Source of the DNA: Gemmatimonadota bacterium
GTDB taxonomy: Bacteria > Gemmatimonadota > Gemmatimonadetes > Gemmatimonadales > GWC2-71-9
Length of the DNA: 9,312 bases
NCBI GenBank assembly: GCA_025361465.1
Contig: JANYAG010000246.1
Location: 1 to 9,312 of the forward strand
Reading direction: 5' to 3'
Positions 1 to 6,279 of this stretch are shown here, piece after piece; the stretch's first letter is position 1; each line of letters begins with the position of its first letter. The notes beneath the pieces are model-generated. The model was not told where the DNA came from. It saw nothing but the letters and a program-made list of their open reading frames with translations, and searched no databases. The position numbers and the translations under genes were made by a program.

Positions 1-1
1 G

Positions 2-937
2 GCGGCGATCGCGCGGGCGGAGCGCGCGCTCCATGCCCTCGAGCGCGCCGACCCGGAGACCGCACCGTGGCGGGGATTGCTCGACACGGCCTTCGCCCAG
101 CTTGACGAGTTGGCGCGACTGGCCGGCCAGTATGCCGATGGCCTGGCCGAAGATCCAGAGCGACTTGCTCACGTGGAACAGCGCCGCGATCAACTCGATG
201 TGCTGAAGCGGAAGCATGGCGCGACGATCGCGGATGTGCTTCGCGTCCGCGACGGCGCCCATGATGAACTGGACCTCATCGACACCGCGGATCTGGACCT
301 TCGCAACTTGGCCTCAGGAATCGTCGGCGCCGAGCGGGCGCTCCTGGCGATGGCCGCACAGTTGACCGACCGACGCGGGAAGGCGGCCGAGCGACTCTCG
401 CGTGAAGTCTCGCGATTGCTGCCGCAGCTCGGGTTGAACGGGGGCGCTTTCACGGCAACGCTCGAACCGCTCGCGGTTCCCGGCCCCGACGGTGCCGAGC
501 AGGTGGTCTTTGTCGTGAAGCTGAACCAGGGGATGGAACCGCGTCCGCTCGCCAAGGTCATTTCCGGCGGGGAGTTGTCGCGGCTGATGCTGGCCCTCAA
601 GGTGGTGCTGGCGCGGCACGACGCGGTGCCTTCCCTGGTGTTCGACGAAGTCGATCAGGGCATTGGTGGGGACGTGGGAACCCGGGTAGGAGAAGCGTTG
701 AGTCGCGCGGCGGTAGGACATCAGGTGCTCGTCATCACCCATCTGCCACAGATCGCAGCCCGCGCCGATCGGCATCTGCGAATTGCCAAGGCGACGCGGC
801 ACGGGCTGGCCACCAGCGATGTGGCCGTGTTGCATGGCGAGGATCGTATCGAGGAGATCGCACGCATGCTGGGCGACGCGGATGGGCCCGCGGCCCGCCG
901 CCTGGCGCGCGAGATGTTGTCGGGCGTTACCGCGTGA
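2..937 (+). CDS. recN: DNA repair protein RecN, C-terminal part (5' end outside window)
   Basis: RecN is an SMC-like cytoplasmic ATPase that acts on DNA double-strand breaks before RecA-mediated repair. The frame is open from the window edge, so this is the last ~311 residues of a protein usually near 550-570 aa; the TTG at 77 is an internal Leu, not a start. Visible parts are a helical, Glu/Arg/Leu-rich coiled-coil arm (to about base 440) with the RecN-like stretch EDPERLAHVEQR. The C-terminal ATPase head follows: ABC signature ISGGELSR at 560-583, Walker B LVFDEVDQGIGG with catalytic Asp-Glu at 644-649, and the switch His in VITHLPQIA near 740. It ends with DRIEEIARMLGD, typical of RecN. 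Walker A lies upstream, out of view. The stop TGA (935-937) lies inside the 3' end of the opposing gene. The signature plus 'FDEVDQGIGG' makes RecN far more likely than other SMC proteins. Confidence 0.96.
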   Translation, partial: AAIARAERALHALERADPETAPWRGLLDTAFAQLDELARLAGQYADGLAEDPERLAHVEQRRDQLDVLKRKHGATIADVLRVRDGAHDELDLIDTADLDLRNLASGIVGAERALLAMAAQLTDRRGKAAERLSREVSRLLPQLGLNGGAFTATLEPLAVPGPDGAEQVVFVVKLNQGMEPRPLAKVISGGELSRLMLALKVVLARHDAVPSLVFDEVDQGIGGDVGTRVGEALSRAAVGHQVLVITHLPQIAARADRHLRIAKATRHGLATSDVAVLHGEDRIEEIARMLGDADGPAARRLAREMLSGVTA

Positions 938-2492
938 AGAGCGGTTTGTAGACGCGGAATGACATCCGGGTCGTCAGGCTGGCGGGCACGATTCCTCGGC
1001 CGCTCGTCATCGTCCGTTCGATGGCGACCCCAGCCTCCACGGGCATCCTGGTGATCAAGCCCCGGCGCCCGCCGGGATGGACGTAACTCAACCCCAGCCC
1101 GAGCTGGAGTGCGTCTGCCGCGGTGCCGGCGGCAAGCTCCGACAGCGAGGCGCCCGCGATCGCACCCTGGCCGGTCGCATACGCATATCCGTCCGCGCCC
1201 TTTCGCCAATATGACGCCATCCCGGCAAGCGCAAGATTGGGCGCCATCCGCAGGAACGGTCTGGCCGTCAATGCGACCATGTCGCCGAGCTTGCGCGTCA
1301 ATGCCGCGGTCCGATAGGTCGGGAGGAGCAACTGATCCGGCCCGCCAATGGTCCCCATCACGGCGCGCGCAAACTGGTGCGTGTAAGTGATTTCTGCGCG
1401 AAGGCCGAGCGAACCGCGGCCAAGCTCGGCGATTCCCGAAAACTCGGCATCGAACTGCCGGTCGCCCGTGCCTTGGTCGAACAACTGGGTGACGCGCGGC
1501 GGTGACCCATTGGGGAAGCGGACGAGGCCGCGTGCCCACGCCGATAGCCACCGATCGCCCAGGGCGCCACGCTGCACCAATTGCAGCGCGAGGCCGGCCT
1601 CAATGTCGCCAAGCGCGGTCCGTGGCCGGTCGTCCGGCGCCGCAAGACCGAATCCATCAGCCGAGGTGAGCAGGGCGTTGAACGCCTGTGAAGAGAGCGG
1701 GGCGCTGGGCAACGTCGGCGCGGCCGTGAACCCGCTGACGCCCAGCCGCTCGCCAAATGTGCTGCGGAACGAGGCGATCTTGGCGAGCAAGGCCACTCCG
1801 TCACCGCTTGATGCCGTCGGGAGGACCGGCATGGCGTGGGTCGGGTCGCTCAGCAGGGTGAAAAGGGCCCTCCGGAGGCTGGCACCATCGCTCAGCGTCT
1901 GGCGAGCGAGGCTGAGCGTTGCCGGGTCATTGGCATAGTCGCCACGGCGTTCGCGGACGGCCAGCGTCGTCAAAGCGGAATCGAACTGGGAGAAAAAGAT
2001 GGCCGCCCCAGTCTGCCCGGCAGAATTGCCCAGCGAAGGGTGCGAGGGATTCAGGCCCACCGAGGCTCCGGTTGTGTCGTACGTCAGCTGGTAGCGTGAG
2101 CGGACCATGACGATCGGCACGGTCATGAAGAGCGAAAGCCGAGACGTGATTCCGAGGCCAAGCCCGATGGTCCCCACGCCGCGTTCGTGCTCGACCGAGG
2201 CACTTACCCCGCCGAGTGACAGGACGCCTGCGGCTTGGCCGGTCAGCCCGGTCAGCTGGTTCGCGAGGTCGGTGATCATCGGCGTTTGGCGCGATCCCAG
2301 GGTGGTCGTGGTGAGCAGCCCGCCCAGTGGCTGTCTGGTCCCCGCCACCCATTGTTGCAGGGTCGGAAAGAACCCTCCCCCGAATTCGATGCGCAGCGTC
2401 CCGGTTGGAATGGTGATCAGTGGCAACTGGGCCGTGAGCCGGTGCATGACCAGGAAGAGAGCGAGCAGGGCGAGGGAAACGCGTCGGGGCAT
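927..2492 (-). CDS. Secreted, probably outer-membrane beta-rich protein of unknown function
   Basis: I do not recognise a named family. The 521-aa product starts with a clear signal peptide: MPRR, then a hydrophobic core (VSLALLALFLVM), with likely cleavage after LTA and before QLP. The mature part has no further long hydrophobic helix. It alternates short amphipathic segments of the beta-strand kind (for example VGTIGLGLGITSRLSLFMTV and LGLRAEITYTHQFARAVMG) with Gly/Ser/Thr/Asn/Asp-rich turns. It ends with a strand-like MSFRVYKPLF close to the C-terminus, where barrel proteins carry an aromatic recognition strand. This suggests an outer-membrane barrel or another exported beta protein. ATG 2492-2490 is chosen because it places the signal peptide at the very N-terminus; no strong Shine-Dalgarno precedes it. 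It is transcribed divergently from the tRNA 49 bp away and its stop (TAA, 929-927) overlaps recN. Existence of the gene is well supported; function is unknown. Confidence 0.82.
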   Translation of the reverse strand: MPRRVSLALLALFLVMHRLTAQLPLITIPTGTLRIEFGGGFFPTLQQWVAGTRQPLGGLLTTTTLGSRQTPMITDLANQLTGLTGQAAGVLSLGGVSASVEHERGVGTIGLGLGITSRLSLFMTVPIVMVRSRYQLTYDTTGASVGLNPSHPSLGNSAGQTGAAIFFSQFDSALTTLAVRERRGDYANDPATLSLARQTLSDGASLRRALFTLLSDPTHAMPVLPTASSGDGVALLAKIASFRSTFGERLGVSGFTAAPTLPSAPLSSQAFNALLTSADGFGLAAPDDRPRTALGDIEAGLALQLVQRGALGDRWLSAWARGLVRFPNGSPPRVTQLFDQGTGDRQFDAEFSGIAELGRGSLGLRAEITYTHQFARAVMGTIGGPDQLLLPTYRTAALTRKLGDMVALTARPFLRMAPNLALAGMASYWRKGADGYAYATGQGAIAGASLSELAAGTAADALQLGLGLSYVHPGGRRGLITRMPVEAGVAIERTMTSGRGIVPASLTTRMSFRVYKPLFTR

Positions 2493-2541
2493 CAGGGGAA
2501 ACTAGCGAGAGCGGCCTCACCCGCCATATTCATGGTCACAG

Positions 2542-2624
2542 GCTCGGGTGGCGAAATGGCAGACGTAGGGGTCTTAAACACCCTTGGGGGAAACCCCGTG
2601 CGGGTTCGAGTCCCGCCCCGAGCA
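2542..2624 (+). tRNA. tRNA-Leu(UAA), no encoded CCA
   Basis: A class II tRNA folds cleanly. The acceptor stem GCTCGGG (2542-2548) pairs with CCCGAGC (2617-2623), discriminator A2624. The anticodon stem GGGGT (2568-2572) pairs with ACCCT (2580-2584) with one G-U, around loop CTTAAAC, giving anticodon TAA at 2575-2577, U33 before it and A37 after it. A long variable arm with GGGG/CCCC stem (about 2586-2598) marks it as a Leu/Ser/Tyr type, and the T arm is GCGGG-TTCGAGT-CCCGC (2600-2616). It decodes UUA and UUG. The next bases are TGG, so CCA must be added by the nucleotidyltransferase. A CATATT at 2525-2530 is placed where a -10 could lie, but I see no matching -35. No T-rich terminator follows. 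Confidence 0.96.
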
Positions 2625-2673
2625 TGGCTGGTGACGTTGCTTTCCGCAGAGGACCACGCTCGGAGCAGCACAC

Positions 2674-3105
2674 ATGGGGACGAGACCAGTGGGACCAGGT
2701 GACCATCCCTGGCGGTTCCGGTTGATGCTCGCAACGGCGCTCGCGGTGGTGCTGATTGCTGCCGTGCTGCTCCGGGCCGGGATCGCCCGAAACGAGGTCG
2801 AGCGGCGGCGGGAGGTGCTTCTGTCCGTGCTTGAGCGGTTGTCAGAAGCCGAGGAAGATGCGCTGGCGCGCGATGGCCGCTATGCCGAGCACATGGGACC
2901 GAGCGGCGGGACCGACACGGCCCAGTTCGTTGCTCCGGCGGGCATTGTGTTCGTCTTCGAGTCGCTTGGGGCGACGGCTTGGCGTGCGGTGGTGAGGGAT
3001 TCGACGCTGAGTGCGGGTCCCCGCAGCTGCGGCATCTTCCGCGGCTCGCCGGAGGGTTCGCCTCACCGGGCCGTGGTAAGCCCGGGCACTCCGGCCTGCT
3101 GGTAA
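2674..3105 (+). CDS. Small single-TM protein with pilin-like layout, lacking a prepilin motif
   Basis: This 143-aa product has a short polar N-terminus, one hydrophobic helix (about residues 17-34, LMLATALAVVLIAAVLL), then a charged amphipathic helix (about 37-66, NEVERRREVLLSVLERLSEA). Next comes ARDGRYAEHM and a compact C-terminal part with AGIVFVFESLGATAWRAVV, Cys in SCGIF, and a final PAC near the end. This order (hydrophobic plus amphipathic helix, 'D/N-G-x-Y' turn, beta part with 'W-x-A' and two Cys) resembles type IV pilins and pseudopilins. However, the Gly-Phe-Thr-Leu-x-Glu processing site and Glu5 are absent, so it would not be a standard prepilin peptidase substrate. A GGAG at 2662-2665, 8 nt upstream, supports ATG 2674. 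It starts 49 bp after the tRNA and may be co-transcribed with it. Its end overlaps the opposing gene by 43 bp. Gene fairly sure; pilin relationship is inference. Confidence 0.72.
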   Translation: MGTRPVGPGDHPWRFRLMLATALAVVLIAAVLLRAGIARNEVERRREVLLSVLERLSEAEEDALARDGRYAEHMGPSGGTDTAQFVAPAGIVFVFESLGATAWRAVVRDSTLSAGPRSCGIFRGSPEGSPHRAVVSPGTPACW

Positions 3106-3631
3106 GCCCGGCTCGCCATCAGCACGGCGACGCTTTGGCCCAGGAACGAATCCGCGGACATCTCGCTCGTCAGCCGCAACCCGACGGAACCGTCACGGGC
3201 GATCAGGGTGTAGGCGTGCCGGCCGTTGGTCTCAAGCACGATCGCCCGATCCTCGACTCCAGCCTCCCCGACATGTCTGGGGAGCCGAGCGGTCGCGTGT
3301 TCGAAGCCGTCCACACGGCGGCGCGCCAGCCAAAGCCCGAAGCGAAGTGAGGGCGCGCGCAGCTCCAGTGGCGCCACAAAGGTCCGGTCTTCTGGTGTCC
3401 GGGCGATGGCTGGCACCACAGCACCAGCAGCAGCAGGGTCAGCCAGCACCCTGCGGCTGCTGCCATCCAGCCGAGCGGTGTGGCGGAAGGTGCGGCCATC
3501 CGCGGACCTTCCCGTCGAAGCGCCTGATCCTCCACCACTTGCTCGAAGGCTCCACGCATGGCCGCCGACATCTCCATGTCCGGCGGCGAGGGCGCAGGGG
3601 TCGCCGCGGCCTCGGGGGTGGCGTCAGGCAT
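3063..3631 (-). CDS. Single-pass membrane protein of unknown function, split by an apparent 1-nt frameshift
   Basis: I do not recognise the family. Translation starts at ATG 3631-3629, overlapping the end of the response regulator gene by 8 bp (ATGCCTGA), a usual sign of coupling within an operon. The first frame gives a Pro/Ala-rich cytoplasmic start, an acidic helix (MRGAFEQVVEDQALRREG, about residues 25-42) and a membrane helix (about 54-71, GWMAAAAGCWLTLLLLVL). Beyond about base 3419 that frame becomes Trp/Cys/His/Ser-rich noise and stops at 3205-3203. The frame one base back reads on as a sensible soluble domain (EDRTFVAPLELRAP..., AIVLETNGRHAYTLIARDG, LTSEMSADSFLGQSVAVLM) and ends at TGA 3065-3063. 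One added base near 3419 joins them into about 189 aa with an unbroken membrane segment (LLLLVLVVPAIAR). Causes could be a sequencing error, a true mutation or recoding. A caller would probably report only 3063-3449 or 3203-3631. Confidence 0.62.
3066..3111. repeat. Inverted repeat and 11-bp direct repeat between convergent gene ends
   Basis: CCGGGC (3066-3071) and GCCCGG (3080-3085) form a perfect 6-bp stem with an 8-nt loop immediately next to the stop of the minus-strand gene. GGTAAGCCCGG occurs at 3075-3085 and again at 3101-3111; the second copy supplies the TAA stop of the plus-strand gene. There is no T-tract on either strand, so an intrinsic terminator cannot be claimed, although the position between convergent genes fits one. 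Confidence 0.4.
3413..3440 (-). other. Likely frameshift point in the membrane protein gene
   Basis: On the minus strand this is a run of CTG codons followed by GTGCTGTGGTGCC. Frame 1 reads L-L-L-L-V-L-W-C-Q; the frame with convincing downstream protein reads V-V-P-A-I-A-R from base 3419. Adding one G to make CTGG at 3419-3421 restores one continuous reading frame. No canonical X-XXY-YYZ slippery heptamer is present, so programmed -1 shifting is not the first explanation. Confidence 0.5.
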
Positions 3632-4004
3632 GGGTGGGCATCTCGCCGTCCAGCGCCTGTGCCACTTGGAGCGGGAACTTCTTGATATCGATCGGCTTGG
3701 AGATATAGCCATCGAAGCCGGCTTCGATGGCCCGATCACGATCTCCTGCCATCGCATGCGCCGTCAGGGCGATGACACGGAGGGCCGTGTACCCCGCCGC
3801 TCGCAATTCGGCGAGGAGGGCAAACCCGTCCTTGCCGGGCATCTGGATATCCATCAGGACAAGATCGGGCACCCCGGCAGCCAGCGTGGTGAAGAGGTCG
3901 TCACCACCGGGGAGTCCGACGATCGTATGGCCCTTCAGCGTCAACACCGTCCGGAACAGCATCATGTTGTCGGGGCTGTCCTCGACGATCAGGATAGTGG
4001 CCAT
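3624..4004 (-). CDS. Single-domain response regulator, DivK-like receiver
   Basis: This stand-alone CheY-fold receiver is about 126 aa with no output domain, so it acts by protein contact or as a phosphorelay intermediate in the cytoplasm. All key residues are visible (numbered from ATG 4004): acidic pair Glu8-Asp9 in LIVEDSPDN, phospho-acceptor Asp52 in LVLMDIQMPGKDG, Thr81 in VIALTAHAM, and Lys103-Pro104 in GYISKPID. The VEDSPDNMMLFRTVL start and LTAHAMAGDRDRAIEAGFDGYISKPI stretch resemble the DivK type and receivers appended to hybrid kinases. The start is taken as ATG 4004-4002, two bases after the upstream stop; an in-frame TTG at 4010-4008 would overlap that stop and add two residues. 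It lies between the ATPase-receiver fusion and the membrane protein gene, with its own end overlapping the next start. No histidine kinase is in view. Confidence 0.93.
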   Translation of the reverse strand: MATILIVEDSPDNMMLFRTVLTLKGHTIVGLPGGDDLFTTLAAGVPDLVLMDIQMPGKDGFALLAELRAAGYTALRVIALTAHAMAGDRDRAIEAGFDGYISKPIDIKKFPLQVAQALDGEMPTHA

Positions 4005-4006
4005 GA

Positions 4007-6151
4007 TCAATCCATCGTGGTGCGTTTGAGGACGGCCTTCACGCGCGCCAGCAGGGAGCGGGGCTGGAACGGCTTGGTCAGGTAGTCCTGTGCCCCCAGT
4101 TCGAAGGCCTGGCTCTCGGTGTCGTCCGTGCGGGCGGTGAGCATGATGATCGGCGTCCCCGCGGTGCCAAACTGGGCGCGGAGTTCCTCGAGGACCCCGA
4201 GACCGGTCAGCCGCGGCATGTCCTGATCGAGAATCACGAGGTCGAGATGATGTGCGCTGACAATCTCGAGCGCGTCCAGCCCGTCCGCAGCTTCGAGCAC
4301 ACGGAAGCCGTCTCGCTCGAGCACGCTCTTCACGAGCCGGCGCATCTGGGCGTCATCGTCGGCGAGGAGGATCGTGAGCCGCTCATCGTCACCGCGCGCA
4401 GGGAGCGGCACGTTGCCGGTGGGACCGGCGCCGGGCTTGGCCTGGCTTCCCTGTTGCTCCTGCATCTCGCCGAGGACGCGATACACCTCCGCGTAGGAGG
4501 TGACACCGTTCCAGAAGCGGATCAGCCCGCTCTCCCACAAGGTCCGGAGTCCATGCGGCCTGGCGGCATCGAGAATCGCCTGCGGGGGAGCCCCGCTCTC
4601 GATGAACTTCGACACGTTGCCCTCGACCGGCAGCATCTCCAGGACGGCCAGACGACCACGGTATCCACTCCCCGAACAGACCCGGCATCCGACAGGGCGC
4701 TTGGGGGTGAACGCTCCTTGATAGCCTTCCGGTGGACGGACCTCGGCCGGGATATCCTCCACCGGCACGGCCTCAGCGCACTTGTCGCATAGGCGTCGCA
4801 CCAGGCGCTGGGCGAGGATCCCCTTGAGCACGGAGCCGATCTTGAATGCGTCAACTCCCATGTCCCGCAGGCGGACCACTGCCGAGACCGCGTCGTTTGT
4901 ATGCAGCGTGGAGAAGACGAAGTGGCCCGTCAGCCCGGCCTGGATCGCAATCGTTGCCGTCTCGCCGTCACGGATTTCGCCGACCAGCACGATATCCGGG
5001 TCCTGGCGGAGCACGGAGCGAAGGGCCGTCGCGAAGGTGAATCCCTGCGCCTCATTGACCTGCATCTGCGAGATCCCGTCCACGTCGTATTCGACCGGGT
5101 CCTCGACGGTCACGATGTTGACCTTGCCGGTGCGCAGATGGTTCAGGACGGCATACAGCGTGGTGGTCTTGCCCGATCCGGTCGGACCGGTGACCAGCAC
5201 CATGCCTTCGCGATTCCCGAGCATCCGGAGCAGGACTTGCTCCTCCTCGGGCGGCAGCGCCAGGTCGGCCACCGAGCTCCTCAGGTTCGCCTTGTTCAGG
5301 ATTCGGATGACGAGCTTCTCCCCTCGGCGGGCGACCGGGGCCGTGGCAATGCGCAGGTCGATCTGGTTGCCGTCGACTCGGGCGGTGCTGCGACCATCCT
5401 GGGGCGTCATGGAATTGGTCACATCGAGCCCGGCGATGATCTTCACGCGCCGCACCAGCGAGGGGCCTGCCGCTTCGGGCAGTCGCATCACTTCACGCAG
5501 GATACCATCGACGCGGTAGCGGACCGTCAAATGCGCACCATCGATCTCCGAATGGATGTCGCTGGCCCCCGCGCGCACGGCGTCGGCAATCATGGCGTCA
5601 ACCAGTTGCGACATGGGGGCGTCGAGCGCCGGGTCCCGCTCTTCACTGTCGAGCTTGGTCTCCACACGCACGGAGGTCGGTTCCAAACCCCGCAACAGCC
5701 GGTTGATCGCGTTCTCAGGACGGTAGACCTCGTCGAGGCGATCGCTGATTCCGCTCGGAGAGCCTACCTCGAAGAGGACTTCGCGTCCGGTGATGAACCC
5801 CAACGCCTGCTCCGCTGCCAGGTCGCGGGGGTCCGACGTGGCGATACGCACCGAGCGATCGTCGAGCCCCAGGGCGACCACATGATGCCGCCGCGCGACT
5901 CCCTCAGGGAGTACGGTCGCCTTGGCGCTGTCCGCCTCGGCCAAGTTGGCCACCGGCAGCTTGAATCGCGTGGAGAGGGCGTCGACAATGTTCCGATCGG
6001 TTGCTTGACCACTCGTCACAACCGCCGTCCAGAGTCGTCCCGTCAGGCCGGCTGAGAGTACGGCCAGCGCCTCGGGGGCGATTATTCCGGACTCGGTGAG
6101 GACCGGGGCAAGCCAGGGATCCGGGCAATCAACAGGCAGTGGGGTGGTCAT
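4007..6151 (-). CDS. GspE/PilB-family secretion or type IV pilus assembly ATPase fused to a C-terminal receiver domain
   Basis: This is a hexameric cytoplasmic motor ATPase that powers pilin or pseudopilin assembly in type IV pili or type II secretion. Residues ~12-145 form the N-terminal GspE/MshEN-like domain. The ATPase core follows, with Walker A GPTGSGKT (322-329, Lys328), Asp box TVEDPVEY (348-355), Walker B DIVLVGEIRDGE (386-397) and His box GHFVFSTLHTND (409-420). A four-Cys metal site (CDKC 455-458; CRVC 489-492) is typical of GspE/PilB rather than the retraction ATPase PilT. A Gly/Pro/Gln-rich linker (~563-590) leads to a complete receiver (592-710): Asp598-600, phospho-acceptor Asp642 in VILDQDMP, Thr672, Lys693. 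Family members usually stop near 560-570 aa, so the receiver is an addition. AGGGA (6161-6157) five bases before ATG 6151 supports the start. It is first in an operon with a second receiver. GspE versus PilB cannot be settled here. Confidence 0.94.
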   Translation of the reverse strand: MTTPLPVDCPDPWLAPVLTESGIIAPEALAVLSAGLTGRLWTAVVTSGQATDRNIVDALSTRFKLPVANLAEADSAKATVLPEGVARRHHVVALGLDDRSVRIATSDPRDLAAEQALGFITGREVLFEVGSPSGISDRLDEVYRPENAINRLLRGLEPTSVRVETKLDSEERDPALDAPMSQLVDAMIADAVRAGASDIHSEIDGAHLTVRYRVDGILREVMRLPEAAGPSLVRRVKIIAGLDVTNSMTPQDGRSTARVDGNQIDLRIATAPVARRGEKLVIRILNKANLRSSVADLALPPEEEQVLLRMLGNREGMVLVTGPTGSGKTTTLYAVLNHLRTGKVNIVTVEDPVEYDVDGISQMQVNEAQGFTFATALRSVLRQDPDIVLVGEIRDGETATIAIQAGLTGHFVFSTLHTNDAVSAVVRLRDMGVDAFKIGSVLKGILAQRLVRRLCDKCAEAVPVEDIPAEVRPPEGYQGAFTPKRPVGCRVCSGSGYRGRLAVLEMLPVEGNVSKFIESGAPPQAILDAARPHGLRTLWESGLIRFWNGVTSYAEVYRVLGEMQEQQGSQAKPGAGPTGNVPLPARGDDERLTILLADDDAQMRRLVKSVLERDGFRVLEAADGLDALEIVSAHHLDLVILDQDMPRLTGLGVLEELRAQFGTAGTPIIMLTARTDDTESQAFELGAQDYLTKPFQPRSLLARVKAVLKRTTMD

Positions 6152-6279
6152 GAACGTCCCTGGCGGCTGGTACGAACGACATCTGGGTGGGGGGGCAGTT
6201 GAACCCCAGACGATAGAAAGATACGATTCCGGGCCGCATTTTCATCCTCTCGCCGTCGGACAGGGGTATTCTCCGGGCC
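6152..6279. promoter_or_regulatory. Divergent intergenic region between the ATPase operon and aroA
   Basis: These 128 bp separate two divergent start codons and so must carry control signals for both. Visible: AGGGA Shine-Dalgarno for the minus-strand gene at 6161-6157; a run of seven G at 6189-6195; TATTCT at 6267-6272, a possible -10 just 7 nt before the aroA ATG; and the 8-mer TCCGGGCC at 6228-6235 repeated at 6272-6279. I find no convincing -35 for either direction, so specific promoters are not assigned. Confidence 0.45.

Noticed and set aside
721..1551. Minus-strand frame of 276 codons covering the end of recN and the start of the next region
   Set aside because: It overlaps conserved RecN ATPase motifs and the better supported exported-protein frame; Arg/Ala/Gly/His-rich shadow composition.
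3066..3085. Intrinsic terminator between convergent genes
   Set aside because: The stem is perfect but only 6 bp and neither strand has a T-tract, so it is recorded only as a repeat.
3413..3440. Programmed -1 ribosomal frameshift
   Set aside because: No slippery heptamer and no obvious downstream pseudoknot were seen; a single-base indel is the simpler account.
3632..3757. Upstream extension of the first-frame membrane protein ORF
   Set aside because: This part is a shadow of the response regulator's last third; the ATG at 3631 overlaps that gene's stop and gives the sensible N-terminus.
4389..4854. Other minus-strand frames inside the ATPase gene
   Set aside because: Off-frame shadows of the conserved ATPase and linker, without motifs or ribosome sites.
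4901..6055. Long plus-strand open frame of 384 codons opposite the ATPase gene
   Set aside because: It mirrors a gene with every catalytic motif of the GspE family; its own product is rich in His, Arg, Gln and Asp with no domain pattern. High GC makes long antisense frames common.
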